In this document: one piece after another, positions 24,545-33,247 of the stretch | Layout: each line of letters starts with the position of its first letter | Numbering within the stretch: position 1 is the first letter of the stretch | Source of the DNA: Actinoplanes sichuanensis | GTDB lineage: Bacteria; Actinomycetota; Actinomycetes; Mycobacteriales; Micromonosporaceae | DNA length: 64,000 bases | NCBI RefSeq assembly: GCF_033097365.1 | Contig: NZ_AP028461.1 | Coordinates: 5,022,001 to 5,086,000 of the forward strand | Direction: 5' to 3' | Program-made: the position numbers and the translations under genes | Notes under the pieces: model-generated | Database searches by the model: none | The model's input: the letters and a program-made list of their open reading frames with translations, nothing else | Told to the model about the DNA's origin: nothing

Positions 24545-25677
24545 TGAACCCCCTCCAGCACGTCGTCGTGCATGTCGAATTCGGGCAGCGTGATACGGGC
24601 GGTGAGCCCTTCACCGGGTGGGCTGGTCAGGGACAGGGTCCCGCCGTGGGCGTGCACGATGCCCCGGCAGATCGACAACCCCAGGCCCAGGCCGGGAACC
24701 TGATCGTCGCGGGCCTGGGCACCCCGGACGAACGGGATGGCCAGCGCGCCGAGTTCGGCCTCACCGAGCCCTGGCCCGCTGTCGCGGACGGTGACGACGG
24801 GCGACGGTCCGGCGGTGATCGAGACGGCCACCGGGCAGTTGGTGCCGCTGAACCGCAGCGCGTTGCTCAGCAGATGCCCGACCGCGACATGGACGAGCCG
24901 GGCGTCGGCCATCACCGGCACCGGGTCCTCGGGAAGGCGCAGGTCGAGTCGGCCGTCGGGATCGTCGGCCGCGGTCACCGCCCGCGACACCACCGCGGCG
25001 AGATCGACGACCCGCCGTTCCCCCACGAGCTGCCCCATCTGCAGGCCGGCCGCGTGCAGCAGGTTGTCGACGGTGCGGCACAGCCGATCGGTGTTCCGCC
25101 GGATCGCGGCGACCCGGCGCTCGGCGCCCGGCAGGTCCGCGGGCGGCGTGTCGACGAGCATCTCGGCGAACCCGACGATGTTGGCCAGCGGCGTACGGAT
25201 CTCGTGGGAGATGGCCGACACGACGTCGTGGTGGTCGGCCGCCGCCGGGAACGGCTGGTTCGCCGACCGGTGCCGCAGCCTGGTCTCCTCGTCGACCCGG
25301 CGGGCTAGCGCGGACAGCAGCCGTCCGGTCTGTTCGCCGTCCGGGCGAGGTGCGTCGCCGAACACCCCGAGGGCACCCACCAGGTGCCCTTCGTGGTGCA
25401 GCGGGGCCGCCGCCATGAACCGGCCGCCGTCGATGACGACGGCCCGGCCGGTGGCCTGCACGTGATCCCACAACAACGCCGGGAACTCCGCCGTGTCGTC
25501 GATGCCGTAGGTGACGGCCCGGTCGGCGCCGGTGGTGACCACGATCAGGGCCGTGCTCGCCTGACAGGCCTGGGCTGCGAGCTCCAGGATCTGCGGAACC
25601 TCCGCCATCGCGGCCCGATATCGGGCGGCGGCCGCTCGTCGGGCGTCCACCGGCCCGGGCGTCGTCATGACCGTCAC
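24541..25677 (-). CDS. Soluble sensor histidine kinase with GAF-like domain
   Basis: 378 residues from a GTG at 25677, with GGAGGAG five bases upstream. The first 150 residues look like a GAF sensor (ALIVVTTGADRAVTYG, APLHHEGHLVGALGVFG). The dimerisation helix carries the phosphoacceptor His in SAISHEIRTPLANIVGFAEM near residue 158. The ATPase domain has the N-box (VGHLLSNALRFSG), the G1 box (RDSGPGLGEAE) and GLGLGLSICRGIVHAHGG. There is no membrane helix, so it senses a cytoplasmic signal. It forms an overlapping two-gene unit with the stand-alone receiver. Confidence 0.9.
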   Translation of the reverse strand: MTVMTTPGPVDARRAAAARYRAAMAEVPQILELAAQACQASTALIVVTTGADRAVTYGIDDTAEFPALLWDHVQATGRAVVIDGGRFMAAAPLHHEGHLVGALGVFGDAPRPDGEQTGRLLSALARRVDEETRLRHRSANQPFPAAADHHDVVSAISHEIRTPLANIVGFAEMLVDTPPADLPGAERRVAAIRRNTDRLCRTVDNLLHAAGLQMGQLVGERRVVDLAAVVSRAVTAADDPDGRLDLRLPEDPVPVMADARLVHVAVGHLLSNALRFSGTNCPVAVSITAGPSPVVTVRDSGPGLGEAELGALAIPFVRGAQARDDQVPGLGLGLSICRGIVHAHGGTLSLTSPPGEGLTARITLPEFDMHDDVLEGVQ

Positions 25678-25760
25678 TTGTTCTCCTCCACGCCCACACT
25701 CACCGGGGAGTCAGGCGGTATTGAGAATCGGCCGGGTCCTGGTGATCCTGAGAAGGATCG

Positions 25761-26528
25761 TCAGCCGGCCACGTGCGCGGTGTTGTCGAGCCAGTGCCGG
25801 GCCAGGCCCGTGTCGCCGGTGATGTCGGCGGCGGTCAGCGGGAGCCGCCGGGTCAGGATCAGCAGCAGTGCCGACGCCGGGCCGGCCACCGTCACGTCGG
25901 CCGGCCGGGTCGCCGGCTGCCAGGCAGCGCCGTCCGGGCGCCGCTCTACGAACCAGCCACCGTCGATGTCGGTGGCCCGCCACTGCAAGGTCTGGCCGGT
26001 GCCGCGGAGGGCGTTCGCCGACTCGGACCGCAGCATGGTCCAGGTGGGCGAGGTGAGCATCGCCAGGTGGTTGCCGACCAGCGCGGCCGCGACCCCGGCG
26101 TCGACCTCCGGGTCCCCGGACACGTCGAACCCGTGCACGATCGTCTCGTTGAGGACGCTGGACATCCAGAATCGGGCCCCGGTCCGCTCGTCACCGGCGG
26201 CGTTGAACACCTCGGCGTCGAGTGCGTCGTCGCTACACGCGTTCACGACCCGCTCGGCGGATCCGGCCAGCCACGCCGGCCACTCGGCGGGGTCGCCGGG
26301 CAGCACGGCCATTTCGGTGGGCAGTTTCGTCGGGTCGGTGATGCGACGCTCGATGATCTCGGCGACCCAGTGCTGGGTCTGGCCGAGGTGTTCGACGACC
26401 TCGGTGACGGTCCACCCGGGGGTGGTCGGCACGACGGTGTCCGGCCCGGCCGCGGTGGCGGCGTCGGCCATCCGCCGGGTGTATTCGACGATCGCACGAC
26501 GGGCCAGTTCGGCGGTCAGCTCGTTCAT
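25761..26528 (-). CDS. Maleylpyruvate isomerase-like (DinB-fold) protein
   Basis: 255 residues beginning MNELTAELARRAIVEYTRRM. A DinB-type four-helix bundle is suggested by TTPGWTVTEVVEHLGQTQHWVAEII near residue 40 and a second metal-ligand segment NETIVHGFDVSG near residue 130; His residues at HLG and VHG are the usual zinc or nickel ligands. The last 75 residues have the MDMPI-C-like pattern (DIDGGWFVERRPDGAAW, GPASALLLILTRRLP). The family performs mycothiol-dependent chemistry on small molecules. It stands alone. Confidence 0.8.
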   Translation of the reverse strand: MNELTAELARRAIVEYTRRMADAATAAGPDTVVPTTPGWTVTEVVEHLGQTQHWVAEIIERRITDPTKLPTEMAVLPGDPAEWPAWLAGSAERVVNACSDDALDAEVFNAAGDERTGARFWMSSVLNETIVHGFDVSGDPEVDAGVAAALVGNHLAMLTSPTWTMLRSESANALRGTGQTLQWRATDIDGGWFVERRPDGAAWQPATRPADVTVAGPASALLLILTRRLPLTAADITGDTGLARHWLDNTAHVAG

Positions 26529-26636
26529 GGGAGGGTTCCTCTCGGTAGCGGCTCTGCGGGTAGGACCGGCCACGCCCGCCGAACTCATCGGCGGCCCACA
26601 TCGGCATTCGCGAGGATCGCCGGCGGCCGACGGGGA

Positions 26637-26654
26637 GTACCGCGACCGCGGTAC
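26637..26654. promoter_or_regulatory. Inverted repeat upstream of the MMPL gene
   Basis: A perfect palindrome GTACCGCG-AC-CGCGGTAC lies about 90 bp before the start of the MMPL transporter gene and 110 bp before the divergent DinB-like gene. It could be an operator for either gene; no bound regulator is identified. Confidence 0.4.
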
Positions 26655-26742
26655 ACCACATCACCGCCGCGGGTTGACGATCCGGCGCACCCGTGACGCG
26701 ACGCTGATCAGGCCCTGTTCGACCGCCTGAAAGGCCACCGCC

Positions 26743-28878
26743 TTGTCGACCCTCGCACACTGGTGCTCCCGCCGCCGGTTCGCCGTGCTCGGAGCCTGGA
26801 TCGTCGCCCTCGTGGCCCTCGCCGCCCTCGCGGTCGGCGGCGGAACCGCCTTCACCGACGCCGCCGAACTCCCCGACAGCGAATCCGCGACCGCCTACGC
26901 CCTGCTCGGCGACTCCACCGGACAGACCGGCCAGATCGTCTGGCACACCGAAGGCGCCGCCGTCGACTCGGCCCAGGTCAAGGCCACGGCCGCCGAGATG
27001 CTTTCCAAGATCGAAGACCTGCCGGGGGTACGGGCGATCACGAGCCCCTACGACCGGGCCGGATCGGCACAGCTCGACACGACGACGAACACCGCCTACG
27101 CCCGGATCGTCCTGGCCGACGACGCCGACACCACACCGGTCACCGACACCGCGTTCGCCTACGACACGGCCGGCTTCGACGTCGAGGCGGGCGGTCAGGC
27201 GTTCACCGAACAGCCCGGCGCCTCGCACGGCACCGAGGCGGTCGGCATCATCGCCGCGCTGGTCATCCTGGTGCTGATGTTCCGGTCCGGCTGGGCGGCC
27301 GCCCTGCCGATCCTCACCGGTGTCGTCGGTGTCGCCGCCTCCCTGCTGCTCGTCATGATCGCCTCGCACGTGGTCGACCTGGCCGCCACCAGCCTGACCA
27401 TGGGCGCCCTGATCGGTCTGGGGGTGGGCATCGACTACGCGCTGTTCATCGTCAACCGGCACCGCAAGGGCCTGCTCACCGGCCGCTCGGTCCGCGACAG
27501 CGTCGCCGACGCCCTGGACACCTCGGGCCGGGCGGTGGTCTTCGCCGGCGCCACCGTGATCGTCGCCCTGCTCGGCATGTTCGTCGTCGACCTCGGCATC
27601 CTCACCGGCATGGCCCGGGCCGCCGCGGTGACCGTGCTGTTCACGATCCTGGCCGCGGTCACCCTGCTCCCGGCGCTGCTGACCATGATCGGCCACCGGG
27701 TGCTGTCGAAGCGGCAGCGCGCCGCCCTGACCGCGGGCGCCTACCCGATCGCGTCGCACCGGCCCACCCTCGGCTACCGCTGGGCCGCGCTGATCGACCG
27801 GGCACCGTGGCGGGCCGCGACGGCGGCGCTCCTGGTCATCGGGGTCCTGGCGGCCCCGGTCACGATGATGCGAGTGGGCGACGCCGACGCGAGCAGCGAC
27901 CCGGCCGGTACCCCGGCCCGCGCCTACCACGATCTGATGGCACCCGCTTTCGGCGACGGCTTCGACGCCACGTTGCTGCTGGTGGCCGAGACGCCCGATG
28001 CGGCGGCGAGCACCGCGTTCACCGCGCTGGCCGGTGAACTCAGGTCGGTGCCGGGAGTCGCCGCCGTCGCCGCGGCGGGCCGGAACGTACTCACCGTCGT
28101 ACCGACGACGAGCTCTCAGCAGCAGGAGACCGCCGACCTGGTCCACCGCCTGCGCGATCGGGTGATCCCGGCCGCCGAGGCCGGCACCGGCCTGCGGGTG
28201 TACGTCGGCGGCACCACCGCGACCAGCATCGACATGTCCGACGCGCTGCTCGGGAAACTGCCGCTCTACCTCGGTCTGATCGCCGTGCTCGGTTTCCTGC
28301 TGTTGGCCGTCGCGTTCCGCAGTGTCCTGGTCCCGCTGGTCGGCGCGCTCAGCAACCTGGCCACCATCCTGGTCGGTCTCGGCGCGCTCACCGCGATCTT
28401 CCAGTTCGGCTGGGGCTCGCAGCTGCTCGGCGTCGGCTCCGGCGCCCCGATCATGTACCTGATCCCGGTCCTGATCGTCGGCGTGGTCTTCGGCCTGTCG
28501 ATGGACTACCAGGTGTTCCTGGTCAGCCGCATGCACGAGGAGTGGACGCACACCCGCGACAACCGCCGCGCGATCCGGGTCGGCCTGACCGAGACCGGCC
28601 AGGTGATCGCCGCCGCGGCCACCATCATGCTCTGCGTCTTCGCCTCCTTCGGCTTCAGCGGCGAACGCATCGTCTCCGGAATCGGCATCGGCCTCGGCAT
28701 CGCCGTGCTGGTCGACGCGTTCGTGGTCCGGCTGACGCTGATCCCGGCGCTGATGCGCCTGATCGGGCGGGCCAACTGGTCCTACCCCCGGTGGGCGGAC
28801 CGGATCACTCCGCGGGTGGCGATCGAGGGCCCGATGGACGTCCCGGCCGAACCCGACATGGCCACCGCCGGCCGATGA
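26743..28878 (+). CDS. MMPL/RND-family membrane transporter
   Basis: 711 residues with the two-fold MMPL plan: TM1 (RFAVLGAWIVALVALAALAVGG), a first extracytoplasmic loop of about 150 residues, helices 2-6 (residues about 165 to 325), TM7 (TAALLVIGVLAAPVTMM), a second loop, and helices 8-12 ending near residue 680. The intramembrane signature is VGIDYALFIVNRHRKG and, in the second half, VVFGLSMDYQVFLVSRMHEEW, including the Asp-Tyr pairs used for proton coupling. Such pumps export lipids or drugs. Initiation is a TTG at 26743 with AAAGG eight bases upstream; no ATG or GTG serves better. No transport partner is adjacent. Confidence 0.85.
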   Translation: MSTLAHWCSRRRFAVLGAWIVALVALAALAVGGGTAFTDAAELPDSESATAYALLGDSTGQTGQIVWHTEGAAVDSAQVKATAAEMLSKIEDLPGVRAITSPYDRAGSAQLDTTTNTAYARIVLADDADTTPVTDTAFAYDTAGFDVEAGGQAFTEQPGASHGTEAVGIIAALVILVLMFRSGWAAALPILTGVVGVAASLLLVMIASHVVDLAATSLTMGALIGLGVGIDYALFIVNRHRKGLLTGRSVRDSVADALDTSGRAVVFAGATVIVALLGMFVVDLGILTGMARAAAVTVLFTILAAVTLLPALLTMIGHRVLSKRQRAALTAGAYPIASHRPTLGYRWAALIDRAPWRAATAALLVIGVLAAPVTMMRVGDADASSDPAGTPARAYHDLMAPAFGDGFDATLLLVAETPDAAASTAFTALAGELRSVPGVAAVAAAGRNVLTVVPTTSSQQQETADLVHRLRDRVIPAAEAGTGLRVYVGGTTATSIDMSDALLGKLPLYLGLIAVLGFLLLAVAFRSVLVPLVGALSNLATILVGLGALTAIFQFGWGSQLLGVGSGAPIMYLIPVLIVGVVFGLSMDYQVFLVSRMHEEWTHTRDNRRAIRVGLTETGQVIAAAATIMLCVFASFGFSGERIVSGIGIGLGIAVLVDAFVVRLTLIPALMRLIGRANWSYPRWADRITPRVAIEGPMDVPAEPDMATAGR

Positions 28879-28930
28879 CCGCCAGGACGAGGCCGCCCAT
28901 CTCGCCGTGGGCGGCACGTCCCTGCGCAGG

Positions 28931-29509
28931 TCACCGCTGAAGGAGCCGTACCGTGTCGCCGGGTTTGATCGTGCCGGGGACGACGACCCGGGCGTTGAGG
29001 CCTCGCAGGCGCAGGTTCTTCGCCTCGTCGGTCCAGACGAACTTGTGGGCCTCACGGCCGAACCGGGCGGCGAACTTGGCGCAGCCGGTGTGCGGCTGGT
29101 CGGTCACCTCGATGACCGCCTCGTCGCCGATCGCCAGGCGGGAGCCGGCCGGCAGCGCCTCGAAGCTCAGGTCGAAGTCGACGTAGAGCTGGTCGCCGGC
29201 GAGCGCCCAGGCGTCCCGGTCGGGGCCGGCGATGAGTTCGACGAACCGGGCGTTGATCACGTTGAGCTGCATGTCCGGATGCGGCGAGTTGTCCGGGGTG
29301 CGGGAGTTGGGCCGGCTGCTCCAGTTGTCCCCGACCAGGCCGGTGACCAGGTCGAGTTCGGCCTGGTCCAGCACTTCCCGGGCTCCGGTGGTGGGCCGCC
29401 GAACGGCGAGCTTCAGGGTTCCGGTGTCCCGCGGGGACTGCCGCACGAGGTGGAGTCCGTCCTGGATCTCCGCCAGCGATCGATGCCGTACTGCGATGGT
29501 GTCGTCCAC
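28931..29509 (-). CDS. MOSC-domain protein
   Basis: 192 residues from a GTG at 29509 (VDDTIAVRHRSLAEI). The C-terminal half has the MOSC hallmarks: QPHTGCAKFAARFG with the conserved Cys, then LRLRGLNARVVVPGTIKPGDTVRLL. The N-terminal half carries a region found in stand-alone MOSC proteins (NARFVELIAGPDRDAWALAG). MOSC domains bind sulfur carriers or molybdopterin and move sulfur or act in detoxification; the substrate here is unknown. The start is uncertain, as a TTG at 29545 is also open. Confidence 0.7.
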   Translation of the reverse strand: MDDTIAVRHRSLAEIQDGLHLVRQSPRDTGTLKLAVRRPTTGAREVLDQAELDLVTGLVGDNWSSRPNSRTPDNSPHPDMQLNVINARFVELIAGPDRDAWALAGDQLYVDFDLSFEALPAGSRLAIGDEAVIEVTDQPHTGCAKFAARFGREAHKFVWTDEAKNLRLRGLNARVVVPGTIKPGDTVRLLQR

Positions 29510-29577
29510 GCCCCGACTCTGCCCAGATCCGCGAACGAACTCCAAGCCGATTTCCCGCTCACTGGAAAGATGATCAC

Positions 29578-30249
29578 GTGACCATCCGAGTGCTTCTCGC
29601 CGACGACCAGGCCCTGCTGCGGGCGACGTTCCGCCTCCTGCTGGACGCCGAGGCCGACATCGACGTCGTCGGTGAGGCCGGCACCGGTGCGCAGGCCCTG
29701 GCCCTGGCCCGCGAGACCCGCGCCGACATCGTCCTGATGGACATCCGGATGCCGGACATGGACGGCATCGAGGCGACCCGGCGGATCACCGCCGACGACG
29801 ACCTGGCCGGGGTCCGGGTGCTGATCCTGACCACCTTCGAGACCGACGAGTTCGTGGTGGCGGCGATCCGGGCGGGCGCGAGCGGTTTCCTCGGCAAGGG
29901 CGTCGACCCCGAAGATCTCCTGCAGGCGGTACGGACGGTGGCCGCCGGCGAGTCGTTGCTGTCACCGAGCGCCACCACGGCTCTGATCGGGCGCTTCCTG
30001 GCCCAGCCGGATCCGGCGCAGGTGACCGTCGCGGCGGCGCTCGGGGAGCTGACCGTCCGGGAGCGGGAGATCACCGCCATGGTCGGCGCCGGGCTGTCCA
30101 ACGCCGAGATCGCCGACCGGCTGACGATCAGTGTCGCCACCGCGAAGACCCACGTGAACCGGGCGATGATGAAGACCGGCGCCCGCGACCGGGCCCAGCT
30201 GGTGATCTTCGCCTACGAGAACGGCCTGGTCCGGGCGGGCACCAGGTGA
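29578..30249 (+). CDS. NarL/LuxR-type response regulator
   Basis: 223 residues from a GTG at 29578. The receiver domain has DDQALLRATF, the phosphoacceptor in DIVLMDIRMPDMDG near residue 55, the switch Thr in ILTTFETDEF and Lys in GFLGKGVDP. The C-terminal LuxR-type HTH is LTVREREITAMVGAGLSNAEI followed by SVATAKTHVNRAMMKTG. It is a transcription factor activated by the downstream histidine kinase, whose gene overlaps by four bases (GTGA). Confidence 0.95.
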   Translation: MTIRVLLADDQALLRATFRLLLDAEADIDVVGEAGTGAQALALARETRADIVLMDIRMPDMDGIEATRRITADDDLAGVRVLILTTFETDEFVVAAIRAGASGFLGKGVDPEDLLQAVRTVAAGESLLSPSATTALIGRFLAQPDPAQVTVAAALGELTVREREITAMVGAGLSNAEIADRLTISVATAKTHVNRAMMKTGARDRAQLVIFAYENGLVRAGTR

Positions 30250-31379
30250 TCGACACCGGACGGTACGCCTGGCGGGTCTGGGGGCCGCCGCTGCTCGTCA
30301 TCATGATCATGATGGCGACGGTGTCCTACCAGCACGGCCAGGTCATCCGTAAGCCGAGCGACGCCCAGCTGATCCTGATCCTGACCGGCGCGCTCGCGCT
30401 GCTGTTCCGGCTGTGGCACCCGCTGCCGGTCACCATCGTGACCGTGCTGGCCGGGGTCGCCCTGCCGTCGGCGGCCGGTCATCTGGTGCTGGTCGACGTG
30501 GCGGCGGTGGTGGCGTTCTACACGCTGGCCACGCGGCGCGATCGCCGTACCGCATGGGTCTGTGGAATCGTCGGCGCCGTGGCGCTGACCGCGGCGGCCG
30601 TCCCGTGGCAGCCCGGCGGTCTTCTCGATCTCGCCAACCTCGTCCCGGCCAACTACGTGCTGATCGCGGTCGCGCTCGGGGTGGCCGCCAGTGATCGGCA
30701 GGCGTTGCTCGCCCGCACCCGGGAGCAGGGTGAGCAGGACGCCCGCCGGCGGGTCCGGGACGAGCGGATCCGCATCGCGCGGGACCTGCACGACGTGGTC
30801 GCCCACCACATCACGCTGGTCAACGCCCAGGCCGGAGTGGCGCACCACCTGATGGGCGCGCATCCGGAGCAGGCCCGGCAGGCGTTGGCCGGGATTCGCG
30901 ACACCAGTCGGGCCGCCCTCGACGAGCTGCGGGCCACGGTCGGGCTGCTGCGCACCGACGACGACCCGCCGGACAGCCTGCGACCGGCCCCGTCGCTGAC
31001 CGAGGTGGACGCGCTGATCGACGGCTTCCGGCAGGCCGGCTACCAGATCCGGGTGACCCGGACCGGCACGCCCCGGCCGCTGACCGGCCCGGCCGACCTG
31101 GCCGCCTACCGGATCGTGCAGGAGGCGCTCACCAACGCCGGCAAACACGGCACCACCCGGCAGGCCGACGTGACGTTCGAGCACGGTGACACCGGGCTGC
31201 GGATCAGCGTCGTCAACCCGGCCCGTCCCGGTCACCGCGGCGACGGCACCGGCCACGGCCTGATCGGCATGCGGGAGCGCGCCGAAGCCGCGGGCGGCAC
31301 CCTGACCAGCGGGCTGCGCGACGACGACACCTTCGCCGTGCACGCCGCCCTGCCCGGTCCGGTCAGTCGTACAGGCTGA
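30246..31379 (+). CDS. Membrane sensor histidine kinase, HisKA_3 type
   Basis: 377 residues from a GTG at 30246. The N-terminal 150 residues carry four to five hydrophobic helices (LLVIMIMMATVSYQ, LILTGALALLF, VTIVTVLAGVALPSAA, VVAFYTLATR). The phosphoacceptor His is in RIARDLHDVVAHHITLVNAQ near residue 188. The ATP-binding domain contains VQEALTNAGKHG and GHGLIGMRERAEAAGG. It pairs with the overlapping upstream regulator, forming a NarL-type two-component system for an unknown membrane or outside signal. The last 17 bp overlap the converging TetR-kinase gene. Confidence 0.95.
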   Translation: MIDTGRYAWRVWGPPLLVIMIMMATVSYQHGQVIRKPSDAQLILILTGALALLFRLWHPLPVTIVTVLAGVALPSAAGHLVLVDVAAVVAFYTLATRRDRRTAWVCGIVGAVALTAAAVPWQPGGLLDLANLVPANYVLIAVALGVAASDRQALLARTREQGEQDARRRVRDERIRIARDLHDVVAHHITLVNAQAGVAHHLMGAHPEQARQALAGIRDTSRAALDELRATVGLLRTDDDPPDSLRPAPSLTEVDALIDGFRQAGYQIRVTRTGTPRPLTGPADLAAYRIVQEALTNAGKHGTTRQADVTFEHGDTGLRISVVNPARPGHRGDGTGHGLIGMRERAEAAGGTLTSGLRDDDTFAVHAALPGPVSRTG

Positions 31380-32403
31380 GTTCCTGTTCGTCGGGCGCCT
31401 CGAACTGACCCCGCCAGGTGTCGATGTCGGAGCGCTGGATCGGCGGGTCCTCCCGGCGGCGTGCCTGGATGCGCCGCCACAGTTCGTCGTCCGGCACGTC
31501 GAGGTACACCAACCGCACCGAGGCACCGAGCTCACGCGCCCGGGTCCGGAGGGTGTCGCGTTCCGAGCGCGCCCAGGTCCCCCACTCGATCACCACGGTG
31601 CCGCCCGCCCGCAGGACGTCCTGGGCGACCGACCACTGAAGTGCCTCGACCCGCTCCCGTACGGCCGAGTCCCACAGGTTGACGTCGAGCGCGGTCATCC
31701 AGTCGTCCGGGCCGAGCCGCACGCCCTGCCGCCAGCCGGCGATCTCGGTGGCCGTGGTGGTCTTGCCGCTGCCCGGCAGCCCGCAGACGATCACGAGCGT
31801 CGGCCGCCGACGGCGTTGCGCGAGCACGGCGAGGACGTTGTCGACGAGTCGCTCGATGTGGCCGGGTGCCTCCGGTGACTCCGGTGGCCGCCGGCCGTTG
31901 CTCATCATCGCCGCCACATACACCGGGAAGTGGATCAGCTCGACGATGTCCAGCGGAGTCAGCTCGGTGGCCCCGGCCCGGTCCAGCAGCAGCTGGAACC
32001 GGTCGGTGCGCGGCTGCCCGAACTCGCGCACCCCGGCCAGGCCGACCGCCGGATCGGCGGCCGCCGCGATCAGCGCCCGGGCCACCCCGAGCCCACCCGG
32101 CCGGTGCACCGCCTCGACCAACCGGCGGCCGTAATCCAGCAGGTCGGCCTTGAGATCCCCGGTGACGGGAACCGGCGACCACCGACTGGCCTCGGTCATC
32201 GCCACGTCCAGCAGAAGGGCCTCGACCGTACGCCACCGGCGGTAGATCGTCGCCTGATGAACCCCCGAACGGGCCGCCACCTCGGGCAGCGTGATCACTC
32301 CCGACTCGGACTCGTCCAGCAGCTCACGCACCGCGGCGTGGACGGCGTCACGGGTGCGCGCGGTCCGCCCGCCGGGCCGGGTGGTGCCGCTGGCCTGTGT
32401 CAT
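31363..32403 (-). CDS. TetR regulator fused to a P-loop kinase domain
   Basis: 346 residues in a single open frame. Residues 1 to about 195 are a TetR-type regulator: HTH in ITLPEVAARSGVHQATIYRRW, then a ligand-binding helical domain. Residues about 205 to 346 form a separate P-loop nucleotide kinase: Walker A GLPGSGKTTTATEIAG, a GPDDWMTALD acceptor-side motif, an Arg-rich lid (WRRIQARRREDP) and ERDTLRTRARELG. Such AAA_33-type domains phosphorylate small molecules or RNA ends. The fusion suggests that ligand sensing is coupled to phosphorylation, or that two genes have merged. It is divergent from the decayed FAD monooxygenase and has a TetR-like operator in between. Confidence 0.8.
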   Translation of the reverse strand: MTQASGTTRPGGRTARTRDAVHAAVRELLDESESGVITLPEVAARSGVHQATIYRRWRTVEALLLDVAMTEASRWSPVPVTGDLKADLLDYGRRLVEAVHRPGGLGVARALIAAAADPAVGLAGVREFGQPRTDRFQLLLDRAGATELTPLDIVELIHFPVYVAAMMSNGRRPPESPEAPGHIERLVDNVLAVLAQRRRRPTLVIVCGLPGSGKTTTATEIAGWRQGVRLGPDDWMTALDVNLWDSAVRERVEALQWSVAQDVLRAGGTVVIEWGTWARSERDTLRTRARELGASVRLVYLDVPDDELWRRIQARRREDPPIQRSDIDTWRGQFEAPDEQELSLYD

Positions 32404-32414
32404 GGCGCCGACTC

Positions 32415-32465
32415 TAACGCGAATTCTCTTGCGTTAACACCTACCGTTGAAGCGAAGATCTTCGC
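32415..32465. promoter_or_regulatory. Two palindromes between TetR-kinase gene and FAD pseudogene
   Basis: TAACGC-N10-GCGTTA (32415-32436) has the span of a TetR operator. A second perfect palindrome GCGAAGATCTTCGC (32452-32465) lies just before the AGGAGG of the downstream gene. On the minus strand TAGAGT ends seven bases before the TetR ATG, so that message may be leaderless and autoregulated. Confidence 0.6.
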
Positions 32466-32478
32466 ATTAGGAGGAACG

Positions 32479-33238
32479 ATGAACGTCCTGATCGTCGGCG
32501 CCGGCATCGCCGGTGACACCCTGGCGGTGCTGCTCGGCCGGGCCGGGCGGCAGGTCACCGTGGTCGAGATCGCCCCGCGGCTGCGCACCGGCGGGCAGAC
32601 CGTCGATCTGCGCGGCGACTCCCGCGACGTCCTCGACCGGCTCGGCCTGCTCGACGAGTGCCTGGCCCATCTGGTCAGACCCCGGACGGGGTACGGGTGA
32701 CCTTCCGCCACCACCCGGCGACCACCTACGACCTGGTCGTCGGAGCCGATGGCGCGCACTCGAAGGTCCGGTCACTCGCCTTCGGGCCGGAGCCGGAGTA
32801 CCGCCGCCCGCTCGGCTTCGCGCACGCCTGGTTCACGCTCACCGAGAAGCCCGGCACGCCCCGGCTCGACGGCTGGTTCCTGCTCTGCAACAAGCCCGGC
32901 GGCCTGCTGGTCGCGGCCCGTCCCGGCCACCCCGGCGAGCAGGAGATCGGCCTGTCGTTCCCGGCCACCGAGCTACCCGCCCGGGGCGACCGCGAGGCCC
33001 GGTTCGCGCTGCTGGACCGCACGTTCGCGGGCGCCGGCCGGCGTACCCCGGAATTCCTCGCCGCCGCCCGCACCGCACCCGACTTCGCCCTCGACACCTA
33101 CGACCAGATCGTCGTCGTCGACGGCTGGCGCCGCGGCCGGGTCGTGCTGCTCGGACCGGCATCCGCCTGATGACCGGCATCGTGCGCCTCGTGCAGACCC
33201 GCCCGGTCAGCGCAGCCCTCAGCCGGATGGCGATCTAG
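32479..33238 (+). pseudogene. Decayed FAD-dependent monooxygenase
   Basis: Pieces of one FAD monooxygenase occur in three frames. The start (MNVLIVGAGIAGDTLAVLLG, after AGGAGG) carries the Rossmann GxGxxG and DLRGDSRDVLDRLG, but the frame stops at 32700. The middle (DGVRVTF, YDLVVGADGAHSKVRS, RRGRVVLLG) resumes in another frame from about 32670 to 33170. The C-terminal scrap RLMTGIVRLVQTRPVSAALS lies in a third frame. Relative to intact enzymes of this class, about 65 to 80 residues are lost after HLV, and the GD motif with the following helix is deleted after VVLLG. It cannot make a working enzyme. It is preceded by an intact operator and TetR gene. Confidence 0.8.
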
Positions 33239-33247
33239 GGTGATGAC

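Noticed and set aside
26233..29055. A 940-codon open frame antisense to the MMPL gene
   Set aside because: High GC keeps the opposite strand open. The translation is Arg/Gly/Asp/Gln-rich with no domain, while the plus strand gives a complete MMPL transporter.
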